Of a DNA stretch of 64,000 nt, positions 1 to 13,015 are shown one piece after another. A program made the position numbers and the translations under genes. The stretch is from NCBI RefSeq assembly GCF_036898095.1, contig NC_090761.1:37591863-37655862 (forward strand), given 5' to 3'. Under the pieces are notes generated by a model that saw nothing but the letters and a program-made list of their open reading frames with translations, did not search any database and was not told the DNA's origin. Source of the stretch: Palaemon carinicauda. Its lineage: Eukaryota > Arthropoda > Malacostraca > Decapoda > Palaemonidae. The first letter of the stretch is position 1. Each line of letters begins with the position of its first letter.

Positions 1-49
1 TGAAACAAAGAGTGTGAAGAAAGAGAGATTAATTGAATGAGAAACCGTC

Positions 50-111
<62 letters not shown>
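50..111. repeat. (AG)n microsatellite
   Basis: About 30 perfect AG units followed by a G-rich end. Confidence 0.95.
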
Positions 112-113
<2 letters not shown>

Positions 114-115
114 GA

Positions 116-653
116 GGAGGCATGGGGTTTTACTTGGCATGTGGGTGCAAGTGAATGTGCCGTTGTTACGACCGATGGCTTTGGTGGGTCTAGTGTACGA
201 ATAACTCATGTTGGTGAATGCATCTATTTCATGCAGTTCAAATAACGCTAACACAACAGATGTTGGTACGTTTTATAACACCACTTACTTTGCAGGTCAC
301 TATTATGAAGTTGCTATTATATTGAGAATCAAAGGTGTTTGATCTTAATGAACATACGAGTAAACATCGCTGGGGTGTAAGTGGGATCAGTTCGGTATGA
401 ATAACATCTCTAGACGCACAACAGCCAGATAGATGTTAGTGCCAAGAAAAATATACTTTTAGCACGAGAGGTTTAATAAGCGTTGAAACCCTTAGTCATT
501 TTGATATATTTCTGTAGTGTTCTACGTCCTTTGGACATCCAAAGAAACTATCGTTGAACGCATGTATAGTTCTACATAATTGTATGTCCTTCTCAGAGTG
601 GTGCCTTTAATAACTTCCAGATGTAGGCTCTCGTTGAAAATATAAACGCGGAG

Positions 654-656
<3 letters not shown>
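116..656. other. Unassigned DNA
   Basis: Between microsatellites. No conserved protein, RNA gene or inverted repeat was recognised. Confidence 0.6.

Positions 657-703
<47 letters not shown>
657..703. repeat. (CT)n microsatellite
   Basis: About 22 perfect CT units. Confidence 0.95.
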
Positions 704-704
<1 letters not shown>

Positions 705-769
705 CTCTAAAACAAATATTTATCTAAGCTCCAACAGATAATGTGAGTTCAGGTATTTCCTGGTTGGTC

Positions 770-771
<2 letters not shown>

Positions 772-848
<77 letters not shown>
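772..848. repeat. (CT)n microsatellite
   Basis: About 38 perfect CT units. Confidence 0.95.
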
Positions 849-851
<3 letters not shown>

Positions 852-1014
852 TTTGAGCAGGAGAATAAAAACTTGCGCTCTAAATTAAGCAATGATAGGT
901 ATAAAACTTTAAGGATTTAATTGCAAATCTAGCGTACCCATATCGTAAAGATTTATTGTAAACTAAAAAGGGTCTACACGACAAGCCCCAACCCTTGGAA
1001 CAAGCAACGAGTAT

Positions 1015-1017
1015 ATA

Positions 1018-1087
<70 letters not shown>

Positions 1088-1091
1088 GTGT

Positions 1092-1128
<37 letters not shown>

Positions 1129-1181
1129 GTATACATATACATATATTGTATTTATATACATATATATATTGTATATATGTA

Positions 1182-1248
<67 letters not shown>

Positions 1249-1252
1249 TCAA
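1015..1252. repeat. (TA)n microsatellite, interrupted
   Basis: TA runs broken by TG, CA and TTG variants; left flank of the palindromic SINE dimer. All long YIYI-type open frames here are artefacts of this repeat. Confidence 0.95.
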
Positions 1253-1572
1253 ATAAGCCATATATTTTAATACTTTGAAGTCTGAATTCTCTTACCGACC
1301 TTGGGATCAGGGTCCCAAGGCGAAATCACTCAAAGAAAACAGCATCTAACCAGCCGTGGATCGAACCCTGGTCCAGGATACTTGGATGACAGTGAGAGTG
1401 CCATTTAGCCACGAAGAAAAGTTTCACTGTCCTACAAGTATCCTGGACCTGGTTTCGATTCCCGACCGGTCATATGCTATTGTCTATGAGTGGTTTTGCC
1501 TTGGGACTCTGATCCCAAGGTCGGTAAGAGAATCCAGACATTAATGTATTAGATTATATGGCTTATTTGAAT
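1249..1572. mobile_element. Palindromic dimer of a tRNA-like SINE between TA microsatellites
   Basis: Two copies of about 160 bp meet head to head near 1411. Left flank TATTCAAATAAGCCATATA and right flank TATATGGCTTATTTGAATA are inverted. Each arm carries CTTACCGACCTTGGGATCAG or its complement. On the minus strand the left arm has an A-box-like TGGCTAAATGG and a B-box-like GGTTCGATCC; the right arm has GGTTTCGATTCCC on +. These are RNA polymerase III promoter elements of tRNA origin. Confidence 0.8.
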
Positions 1573-1602
1573 ATGAAAAAATACGTCTAAATGTGCATAA
1601 TT

Positions 1603-2945
<1,343 letters not shown>

Positions 2946-3147
2946 GTGTGTTTAAAGATGGAGAGAGATAAACAGAGAAAGACATTGTCTGTGCGTTGTC
3001 TGTATTGTATAACCTACTCTATGGTATACATTTACATCATGTATTCATAGTTGTATATTAGCATACTGTTATTAAATAAATTGAACATATGTATTGAGTA
3101 ATGTAAAAATAATGAAATTAATAACAATCGCAAATCACAAGTATTGG

Positions 3148-3197
3148 TTTCTTCTTCTTCTTCTTCTTCTTCTTCTTCTTCTTCTTCTTCTTCTTCG
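3148..3197. repeat. (TTC)n microsatellite
   Basis: About 16 TTC units, nearly perfect. Confidence 0.95.
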
Positions 3198-3892
3198 ATA
3201 ATATCATGTTATCTACGTCAGCAGAGTAGACTCTGGATACTGCTTTCTCGTGTTGAATTTTTCGTTTTCTTTTATCTTTACATTATACTGTACAAATAGA
3301 CTCGGCTAATGCTGCCATGATTATAAAGTAACGATAAGAAATAATAATGAAATAGAAAAAAATTTCTTGCAGGCGCACCATAGGCAGGGTTTGAACTTTT
3401 AAAGCAATTACCGTAGTTTCAGGTAATTTGCATGGTTTCAAAGTAATTTTTAAGGTAAATAAAGTTAATTTCGATTTTACTGCTTCAATTTTAAGGAAAT
3501 TGGAAAAGTTTTAAGGTAATCTAGGGTAAAAAGCAGCAGCATATAAGGTAATAGCTACATGTTCAAGTTTAAACCCTGACCATAAGGAGTAATGTTCGAT
3601 GAAGCCCCCCGTTCATTCATTATTCATTCAAGAAATTATGAATGGAAAGATCTGCATCCAAAAACAGGAATGCTTCCTGGCGAGACTTCCGACCGGAAAT
3701 GTAATTTTCCGGAAGTTTCCCGTTTCCGTCGATAGCTTTGGTGATGGCGGTTGCGTTGTCTAATGAGAACCTAATAGAGTTCAACAAGTCAATGTTTTAA
3801 AACATGCAGTTTGACATAAAATGTAAGTTATCGTGGCCAAGGAAATTTTGATAAGGTTGGGATTATTATTATTATTACTGATGTTGGAGAAT

Positions 3893-3903
3893 ATCATCAT
3901 CAT

Positions 3904-3948
<45 letters not shown>
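3893..3948. repeat. (AAT)n tract
   Basis: Roughly 18 AAT units immediately before the first AAT-tailed repeat copy; probably the tail of an older copy. Confidence 0.9.
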
Positions 3949-4267
3949 TATGGTAAGCAGCTCTCCTAGGACACTCCAAAATCAAACCATTGTTCTCTAG
4001 TCTTGGGTAGTGCCATAGCCTCTGTACCATGGTCTTTCACTGTCTTGGATTAGAGTTCTCTTGCTTGAGGGTACACTCAGGCACCCTATTCTATCTTATT
4101 TCTCTTCCTCTTGTTTTGTTAGTTTATATAAGAGATATTTATTTTAATTTTGGTATTCTTAAAAGATTTTATTGTTCCTTGTTTCCTTTCCTCACTGGGC
4201 TATTTTCCCTGTTGGAGCCCCTGGGCTTATAGCCTTCTGCATTTTCAACTAGGGTTGTAGCTTAGCA

Positions 4268-4300
<33 letters not shown>
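3949..4300 (+). mobile_element. AAT-tailed interspersed repeat, copy 1
   Basis: A unit of about 315 bp from ATGGTAAGCAGCTCTCCTAG to AACTAGGGTTGTAGCTTAGC, then an (AAT)n tail. The body holds TCACTGGGCTATTTTCCCTG. The open frame in it (MVFHCLGLEF...) recurs in copies 2 and 3 but is just repeat sequence. It behaves like a SINE with a microsatellite tail; I see no clear A/B box. Confidence 0.85.
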
Positions 4301-4631
4301 TATGGTAAGCAGCTCTCCTAGGAGGACACTCCAAAATCAAACCATTGTTCTCTAGTCTTGGGTAGTACCATAGCCTCTGTACCATGGTCTTTCACTGTCT
4401 TGGATTAGAGTTCTCTTGCTTGAGGGTACACTCAGGCACCCTATTCTATCTTATTTCTCTTCCTCTTGTTTTGTTAGTTTTTATAGTTTATATAAGAGAT
4501 ATTTATTTTAATTTTGGTGTTCTTAAAAGATTGTATTGTTCCTTGTTTCCTTTCCTCACTGGGCTATTTTCCCTGTTGGAGCCCCTGGGCTTATAGCCTT
4601 CTGCATTTTCAACTAGGGTTGTAGCTTAGCA

Positions 4632-4675
<44 letters not shown>
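4301..4675 (+). mobile_element. AAT-tailed interspersed repeat, copy 2
   Basis: Very close to copy 1, with small insertions (GAGG near 4321, a short TTTTATAG near 4483). It abuts the AAT tail of copy 1 directly, and has its own tail of about 15 AAT units. Confidence 0.85.
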
Positions 4676-4677
<2 letters not shown>

Positions 4678-5011
4678 TGGTATGCAGCTCTCCTAGGAGA
4701 AGGGCACTCCAAAATCAAACCATTGTTCTCTAGTCTTGGGTAGTGCCATAGCCTCTGTACCATGGTCTTTCACTGTCTTGGATTAGAGTTCTCTTGCTTT
4801 AGGGTACACTCAGGCACTCTACTCTATCTTATTTCTCTTCCTCTTGTTTTGTTAGTTTTAATTGTTTATATAAGAAATATTTATTTTAATTTTACTGTTC
4901 TTAAAAGATTTTATTGTTCCTTGTTTCCTTTCCTCACTGGAGCCCCTGGGCTTATAGCATTCTGCATTTCCAACTAGGGTTGTAGCTTAGCAAATAATAA
5001 TGATAATAATG

Positions 5012-5043
<32 letters not shown>

Positions 5044-5080
5044 TATTGTTATTATTATCATTATTATTATTATCATTGGG
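4676..5080 (+). mobile_element. AAT-tailed interspersed repeat, copy 3
   Basis: Close to copies 1 and 2 but lacks about 16 bp of the GGGCTATTTTCCCTG box near 4939. The tail runs from AAT/GAT units into an inverted ATT/ATC run (5041-5075), forming an AT-rich palindrome. Confidence 0.85.
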
Positions 5081-6059
5081 ATGGCCACAGAAATGTTCAA
5101 ACTTTAAAGGATGTTAGTAAGAAGCCATTATAAATAAGTCATACAAAATCCATAGATTGTGACTGATACTACTGCGGCCTTGAACATCGATGGATGTAAA
5201 AAGGTGTGGAATATCATGTGTAGACCATATAGATACCGTATTTACCTACATCCTTTCGATATTTACTGGGGTGTAGGTGAGATGAATGGTTTCTCTGTAT
5301 TCATTTTATGGGCTTATAAAGTTCACGGAACGATTTCATATTACGGTAAGATGACCACCAGGATATTTTCGACTTTGGGTCCCCTAATGATGTCATTAAT
5401 TCGAGTTTTCCTTGTTTACCGTCCAGTCTTAAAGCAGGATCTCGTCTCTGGATACTTTCCAGACTACAGATTAAACCTCGTATTAATTTCTCACCTATAT
5501 CTGATTTTCCTGTAATAAATCTTAATGATCTTTCTACAACATCCCTAGGGTATTCCCAAAAGAATATTCTAATCAACTATCTCTATTGGAAGTATTTTTT
5601 CTTTACAGTATATCCCTCTAGTCTTTCATCATTTCTGATTCCTCTTTTTATTTCTTTTTCATCAACAAATTATTTTTTTCTTCGTCAAAAACGTCCTATC
5701 AATAACCTTGCACTAGAATGTTCTGTAAATTAATTATCCCTTCGTTTCCAAGCTAGTTTGATGAGCAATTTAGCAAACCAACTATCTATCACTACGGGCT
5801 CCAGAATTGCAAAAGACCGTGCTTGGCCATAAGGGCCAGGCAATCTACAATAGACCAACCATCTCTTCATCGTCAGGTAGATTCGTTGCCCCCTTTATAT
5901 AGAGAGGAGTTTGATCGTCATTCTAATGAATCAAAAGTTAAATTCCCAATCCATCTCCTTTTCCTAAACAGTTTATAGGCAGTTATAATTTATCTTTTCT
6001 TTGGAAGCCAGCAATTTTATTCCAGCTGTTAGCTGGAGCAAATGATTTTATGTTGACCA
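5081..6059. other. Unassigned DNA
   Basis: A 118-codon open frame at 5159-5515 has no recognisable motif and is probably chance. No repeat family was recognised. Confidence 0.55.
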
Positions 6060-6321
6060 GACTGACATGAGTCTTTTTATTGTTTATATATGACATATCT
6101 GTTTTTGACGTTGTTAATAGTTTATATAGGACATATCTGTTTTGACCCTGTTACTGTTTTTAGAATGATGTATTGTTAATTTATTCTCATCATTTATTTA
6201 TTTCCTTATTTCCTTTCCTCACTGGGCTATTTTTTCCTGTTGGAGCCCTTGGGCTTATAGCATCTTGCTTTTCCAACTAGGGTTGTAGTTTGGCTAGTTA
6301 TGATAATAATAATAATAATTG
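6060..6321 (+). mobile_element. AAT-tailed interspersed repeat, diverged partial copy 4
   Basis: Shares CCTTTCCTCACTGGGCTATT, GGAGCCCTTGGGCTTATAGC and CCAACTAGGGTTGTAG, and a short AAT tail, with copies 1-3. The 5' part (ACATATCTGTTTTTGACG) matches the insertion in D1 instead, defining a second subfamily. Confidence 0.8.
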
Positions 6322-9207
6322 TAGAATTTCTTGATCTGCAGTCAGGTTTTCCTTCTGATACCAAGCTTTGAAATTCTCCCCTTGCTGCCATGATTACTGT
6401 TATGTGTCCTCATTTAAGTTGCCAAGGGGCTTGGTCCCGATCTTCTTAGAATTCTCGAATCTTATCATTTTCCCTACTTATGAGGGGTAGAACTAACGTG
6501 GACTGCTAAGCGAAAACTTGTTATTCACTAGGAATTAGAAAGGAAAAGAATAAGTTAGAATACACTGCAAGTGAAGAGAATGGACTATACACATTTACCT
6601 TTATTTTAGTATAAAAGTTAATGTTTAAAAATATGCTTAAAGGCTTTGTTTCCCAGTCTGTTCTTCGTTTTAAAGCAAAAGACATTGGTTAAAAGTTTAC
6701 TTATTTATAACCAAAGTCTAGATTGAGCTGTTTATTTTGTATTTGTTATTAAATTACAATGATATCCAGAATATATTCAGGACAGGAGTTTATATCAACA
6801 TAATAAACTAACAAAAAAATCAACTTTGAATGTTAAAATTAATATGCAAATTAGCTAAAATTTACATAAAACTTGTAAAACTTTTTTCTTGCCACAAGCA
6901 GTTCCTTCAATTTTACCGCTAACGTCAGTAACGTGTGCTGCGTATATAAGTGTGCTTGCGGGTGCTAGGTGGGGTCACATTGGTCCTCAATGCCCTTCAC
7001 AAAAATAGATTACTAAGGTACATGACGGACCGGAATAGTGTTGCTAATTTCAGATGATATAATTTTAATCATAATGAAATTAAACTGTCAAGAGAAAAAA
7101 TTCATATGAAGAATGGACTCCTTAATTGATCTTGTTATGCTAAGCAGAATCTTTGCATTAGGATTTGGTGACAATGGGTGGTTGGTAATAATTCTCCATT
7201 AGAGTGTCACGCAAACTTTTGTAATCTCTTCCTGCAAGTATTGATTTTGCGACTACTCTTCACCATCATACACCTGTGAGAATACAATTTTTTTTTATCT
7301 CAACGTAATAGCCTGTGATGACATCAAATAAAACTATTGTCAGAGCTTATTTGCAACGTAAATATAGCGACTGCCACAGCATGCAATCAAATGCAATTTA
7401 GTTGCTTTCTATGGGACCACCTGTCCTAGTCGTCGATGAGAGAATGTAGGTCTATCGGTCAGCGTGGACAGTTCAAATTGGGATCATATCAAACATGCTG
7501 AAAAGTGAGTGAAATACTGGGAAATTCTAAATGTGTAGGTGCAGAGAAGACATGCGCTCAACTCCTAAAGCAACAGTGCAAGCGTGCCAGACACCTCTTA
7601 AAAAACTTTTCCACTCCCTTTGTCTCTCAATTTATTCCATAAAGTCTAGCTTTTATCTCGATCAATGGAGAGAGAGACAAGGCTTAGACGTTTATCAATA
7701 TAGAGGAAAAGCCGTGGAACACTTGAGAATGTCGCCTTGTTGGAGAAATGCGCAGCGGAGCTGGCACTTGAGAACAAGTAATGCAAGCGTGCCAGACACC
7801 GCTTGAAAAGTCTTTCTCTCGTTTTATTCTTTCTCTCCATTAGGTTTCTAGCTCACTTTTATTTTCAATAAGCATTCATCTCAATTTACTCTATCTCTCC
7901 CTTTATTCTTTCAATATCTATCCCTCTCGAATTCCCTTTTCTCCATCTATTCTATTTCTTAATTAATTCCATCGGAAAAATCTTTCTCTTCTTCTATTTT
8001 ATAAAGTAGGACATTAATCACATGCATCGTAAATAAAACCAAGTCTAGATACAAATACAAAATGAAGAAATACACGAGACACGCGAGTGTCGCCGAATTG
8101 TTGGAGAAATGCGCAGGGGAGTTGGCACTTGGGACCGAGCAAGTCACGTGACCAAGTGCCTGCCATATAAGGTAAGATTTCCAGGAAACGTGCGTGTGTT
8201 TTGATGAATCGATCTGTGAGAGACAATTTGTGGTGGGGAAACAATAATAGTCTGTGAGATAGCGAGGTGACAGCTTCCTCGGACAACATCGCCACCCATA
8301 GATTACCATAGGTGAGTGTGAGGTGACCAAATATGGATCAAATGAGGTGAAATAAGCCGGGGAGTGTGTGGGCGTCTTGGCCTGACGGAACAAGTGGATT
8401 CATCCATGGCTGAGCTCCTCGACTGTCAACAACGAACCATTCAGACCTTATGATATGTCTACGTACTTATTACAGAATAATTTAACACTTGCCACTTGAT
8501 ATGCTGAAGCGTATTTGATGTTGTAAGGAACTTATTACAATAGTGTTTTACTCTTCGTAGCCTAAACTTAATGCTGTTTACGTATTTTTCAACTCTGCCA
8601 AGTGCATTACTATTCGTTACTATTCGACCTTAAGGATGTTGACTTGTCCTGAGCTTAGTTTCTAATAATAGGCTATTTGGATAATTGGTAAATATATGGT
8701 ACTTTAATATCTAGCCAAATGCATGAACTATATATTTTTTCCTACTCGCTATCTTTAGTTATGCATTTCTCACCATGATTTATTGGGACAAACCACCCGT
8801 TCATGAGTTTTTGGACCTCTTCATATAAAGACAATTATTGGGAACCCCAGTTAGAAACCAGGGTTTTGTTGGGTGGGGAAATGTAAAAAACGAGTGACTT
8901 GCAGCTATTAATGGTTTTAAATGCAAAATAAAGACAAGATAACCAGTTGGAAAAATATATGGTTTATTTGAGTTGCCGAGAACCAGCCAAAATGTGTTTA
9001 TTTATCACTTTTGAGATATGTTTAAGGGGTACAGAACCTAACAAACCTACCTAACCTAACCTAGTAGTTCCTAGGTCACAACCCCTAGCTGAGTGGCAAG
9101 CCCCCTGGACCCCCCTTCAATATTTAAATTAACTTATTTTAATTTGTTTCTGCCCGTCGTCATAAGAAGCCAGTCATAATAAAAAAAGTTACCATAATCA
9201 AAACTAG
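6322..9207. other. Unassigned DNA
   Basis: Apart from the local direct repeats near 7575-8165, I see no gene, RNA or mobile element. Short open frames (7531, 7959 minus) lack motifs. Confidence 0.55.
7575..8165. repeat. Local diverged direct repeats
   Basis: GCAAGCGTGCCAGACACC occurs at about 7578 and 7785. GTTGGAGAAATGCGCAG followed by a GGAG-TGGCACTTG stretch occurs at about 7739 and 8099. This suggests an old tandem duplication or an unidentified repeat family. The open frames over this stretch look like chance. Confidence 0.5.
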
Positions 9208-9453
9208 GTAATATTATGGTAGAGTCCCACTCAGCGCCATTACCGCTTGCCAGTACATAGGAGCTTGACGTTAGTCTTCTTTCGTTAGTGCACGACCGAG
9301 CAAAAACCCTTAGACTATTGAAATGTTACCGAAATTTGGTGGGTTTTGCTGCGCCGTGTGCTTGCTTCGCTCGCGAAAAAAAAAAAATCAAGCTCCTATG
9401 TACTTGTAAGCAGTAATGGCGCCGGGTGGGACTCTACCATAATATTACCCTAA
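9208..9453. mobile_element. MITE with inverted repeats of about 62 bp
   Basis: Left arm GGTAATATTATGGTAGAGTC and onward to ACATAGGAGCTTGA; right arm is its reverse complement (TCAAGCTCCTATGT ... GACTCTACCATAATATTACC) with about five mismatches. It is flanked by CTA on both sides. No coding capacity. The autonomous parent is not identifiable. Confidence 0.85.
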
Positions 9454-10584
9454 ATTGAGTAAAAGTAATGAATATTGTCAAAACACCCACTTTTGTATGG
9501 AAGGACTTACAGTCTCATAGAAAATGGTGTTTTCCATCCCATTTTCTGAGTCGTTCATAGCAGTGCTCATTGTATTACAAATACTGTACTTCCATACTTA
9601 ATTGAACTAATGATTTATTGGTTTTTTCTCTACTGTATGCTGTCTTCGCTCTCTATGAAACATCTCACTGCTCTTATGTTCTGGTAAGCGGTACATGTTT
9701 CGCTACACGCGTTAGACCCGTGGGCTAGTATTTTGGCATTATCAATCATACAAACTTAAAGGGTTGAATATGCACCTAACAAAGGGGTGAGTGGTAGCTT
9801 CGCGCTCCAGCATCTGCTCGAACTTGGACTTTGCTTCCATTTCCAGTGATCAGACTAAATATATCAAACACATTTCTACCCTAACCTTTTATTATTATCA
9901 TGATCAATAAATTATGAGCTATGGTTATATTGCATATTCCAATATTGAAAAATGATTAAAAAAGAGGTTTAGAATATAAAATGTTGGGCCTTTTATTTTG
10001 ATCAAGCAAGTAACTTATGGCAGAAGCATCACCTATCAGTGTTTTTCTGTACAACCGTTTGGAAGGAGGCTCTTATGACGTGCTATGACGACAAAAGGAG
10101 CGAAAGTGCAAAACAGATATTTTTTTTATTAAAACCCCTAACTTCGTTTATAGAGGTTTCCGCCAGTAGTATATTGGTTCAAAATAGTGTAATTGCATAG
10201 ATCTATTCAATTATATGAGTTTCAATGTCTTACCTAATATTGCACCATTCTATAATTGAACCAGATTTAATGCATATAAGTTTTTTATGCTAGCGATGAT
10301 CATGCGTTTTACCTTTTCAAAGTATTGCGTAAAGTAGGAATTCCGGGAGTCCTTAGCTTACTGAATGCAATAAATGTCCTTAGTAATATCTACCTTAAAG
10401 AAATACCATAGAGTTTTTGTTGTTGGTTGAGACATACAGGGTCGGTAATTAAAATGTATAGATATTTACTATAGCACAATATTCGTAATGAAGAAAATAA
10501 GAAGTGTTACTAGTCTGTTTATCAGTACTTTGAAATGTTATGATGCAAATAATAAGGGAAATTCCATATATTTCTATTTTTATG
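9454..10584. other. Unassigned DNA
   Basis: AT-rich DNA between the 246-bp MITE and the large palindrome; nothing recognised. Confidence 0.55.
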
Positions 10585-11280
10585 TTTTGAAATTCCAAAA
10601 GTTGTGACTTGAAAAAACACATTTAAAAGAGGAGCAAACACAAGAACTTCACCTAACCGAAGATTCCCTACCTAACCTAACATAGGAGCTGAAACCTTTC
10701 CTACTTACCTGTGAAAGGGTTAATATGCTCCACATGCGACCCGCCTCTTTAGACTGCCGTATCTGTATCGTACTTTAAGATTAAACTCAACCTTGTGTTT
10801 GATGCCCATTGGGCTTCACTTCTGGCAAGGTAACACTAAATCATATTTCTTAAATTGTAAAACTAGTTTCATAATACTGTATATTATATCACAAAAATGT
10901 AGATATCATTTGGGGTGAATGCAGTTCGTTGAGACAGATGTAAGCTTTCTTATTATCAAATTGATTTTATTTATGCGGTATTTTTTTATTTTGGTCTGAA
11001 ATACGATAATATGAAGCTAGTTTTGCAATTTACGAAATATGATTTAGTTTTACCTTTCCATGAGTCGAAGTGAGTGAAGCAGGTTGGGAAAGAAATGTAG
11101 GGTTGAGACTTGGTCTTAGAGTGCAGCAGTGTAAGAGGGGCCATAGGCTCCCTGGTAGGTAAGGGTACAGCTCCTAGGTTAGGTTAGGTGTGGAAATTTA
11201 GGTAAGGTCTATTCTTGTGTTTGTTTCCCTTTTACAATGTTGTTTTTCAAGCATAACTTGAAATTTTACACCCAGTATGT
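10585..11280. repeat. Large imperfect palindrome, about 700 bp
   Basis: The left arm (about 10585-10900) and right arm (about 10985-11280) are reverse complements with indels. Matching blocks: CAAACACAAGAA / TTCTTGTGTTTG, CCTAACCTAACATAGGAGCT / AGCTCCTAGGTTAGGTTAGG, and ACTAAATCATATTTC / GAAATATGATTTAGT. The centre is unpaired AT-rich DNA. It is probably a foldback or MITE-type transposon; no ORF inside. Confidence 0.8.
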
Positions 11281-11718
11281 TCCAGTGACCCAACCTCCTA
11301 CAAGTGGCGATCAGTTCTAATGGGATAGAAAATGGGGAAAAAATATTTGTATCCACACTTGGCTGCAAGAATTAGTTCCCTTACCAACTCATCATGATAT
11401 AAGGTGGTGAGTTGTAACGGCGAGTGCATTGCCTAGAAACCGACCACATCCCACTAGCTCCTTGCTGTTATGGCTGCAGAATTAACATCTACATTAGGAG
11501 TTATAAAAATAGGATATACATAGTCTGACAATACCTGGTAGTAAGTATGGAAAGGGTGGGACTAGTACAGTACTTCATGCTAGTGCTGCCATCTTGTGAA
11601 ACTAGCTTAGTTTTATGTTAAGAATTAATTATGTGATATTCTTGGGTTTGGCTTGCACTGAACCTAGGGTACCTTGAAAATATATTTGTTCCGTAACCGA
11701 AATACAAACCACGCTATT

Positions 11719-11870
11719 TACATAGGGTTTACTTTCGGCGTAGCTGAAATGACGAGCCATTAGATTTTAACGAGGGTTAAACTACCCCCGCGCTAGTTAG
11801 CACGGGGGTAGGAGAGGGGTAGCTAGCTACCCCTCCCCCCCACACACCGGTGAGCTGCCTCACTTCACTT
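11719..11870 (+). repeat. D1 left inverted terminal repeat
   Basis: From CTATTTACATAGGGTTTACT to the CTGCCTCACTTCACTT stretch, it pairs with the reverse complement of about 19189-19343 with only a few mismatches and small indels in C runs. It contains its own small palindrome, GGGTAGCTAGCTACCC. Confidence 0.88.
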
Positions 11871-12850
11871 TTGGCTCGGACGAGGTACAGACGTGTCTGT
11901 TTCGTCCTTGCATTTTTGACAGCCTTAATCTTTTTTTCTTTTTCTTTCAGTTTTGTGTTTGAAGTTGGCCTCTACCTTTTCTTACCATTATGCGGAAATG
12001 CCCTGGACTCCCCGACCGCCCCTGTGGAACATTCATGTCGGCGGTCGATACAGACCCTCATACCCTTTGCCCGCAGTGTCGAGGTCAACGGTGTGAAAGT
12101 GATAATGTTTGTATGGAGTGGCCTACCTCCCAATAGGAGAGGTTTGCCCGGCGGCGTAAGAAGAGTTCTAAGCGAGACCTTTCTCCCTCAGGGACTGCCT
12201 TGGGGAAGGAAGGCTCCAAGGACTCTTCTTCCGTTGCCCGAACCTCCTCCGAAGCTCCCACTCGTTCGGTCTCTCGCGAGAGGCCGCCGAGTAGTAGCGT
12301 AGGTCCTTTTGTTTCCCAATCTCGGGGTTCGGGAGAGGGTGTTGCCTCCCATAACGAGGCAGCTCCTCTTCCAGGGGAGGACATTGTTGATTTTGATGAC
12401 CAAACTGTATCTAACAATGATCTTTTCCAGCTTTGGGCTTCCTTGGGGCTTAAGGGCTCGCTTCGCCGTAAGGCTCGCCCTCCTCTTCGCCGCCGAGGCC
12501 TGCCTTCTCCTTACAAGGGAGTTAAGAGGCGCCTTCTCTTCGGGTCTTCATCTTCGTCGTCCCCTGCAAAGGATTCTTCTCGTCGGGAGCAGACCAAGGC
12601 AGTGACATCACTGGACCTCTCCGCATATCGTTCGCGATCTCCTGCGCGATCCTCCTTGTTAATTCAAGCACCGGTCCCTTCGGGGTAGAAGGGCTTATCC
12701 CACAATGTGGGTAAGTCCCTTCCGCGCCAGGTTACACCTGTGCGCCCTTCAGTAGTGCGCAAGCGCCACCGCTCTTCTGATCGCCAGCGCCCTCCTGCTT
12801 GCCAGCGCTCACCTGCTCGCTCTCCTGCTGAAGAGTCACCTGACTCTTCT

Positions 12851-13015
12851 CGCCAGCGCTCTCCTGATCGCCAGCGCTCTCCTGATCGCCAGCGCTCTCC
12901 TGATCGCCAGCGCTCTCCTGATCGCCAGCGCTCTCCTGATCGCCAGCGCGCTCCTGATCGCCAGCGCTCTCCTGATCGCCAGCGTTCACCTGCTCGCCAG
13001 CGCTCTCCTGCGGAT
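12851..13015 (+). repeat. 18-bp coding tandem repeat in D1 gag (RQRSPD)
   Basis: About nine copies of CGCCAGCGCTCTCCTGAT or close variants read as arginine-serine hexapeptides. Degenerate copies continue to about 13700 in shifted frames, so the array extends beyond the perfect core. Confidence 0.9.

Noticed and set aside
3685..3730. TTCC...GGAA palindromes as STAT binding sites
   Set aside because: They are 23 kb from the first coding exon, with unusual spacing, and such short motifs occur often by chance.
4029..4977. Recurring frame MVFHCLGLEF... in three copies
   Set aside because: It is the same stretch of the AAT-tailed repeat translated three times; diverged copies elsewhere do not keep it open.
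5159..5515. 118-codon open frame as a gene
   Set aside because: No motif, no splice or repeat context, composition like surrounding DNA.
9040..9062. CCTAA/TTAGG units as an interstitial telomere
   Set aside because: Only two or three units at each place, and those at 10670 and 11176 are arms of the palindrome; too short to call telomeric.
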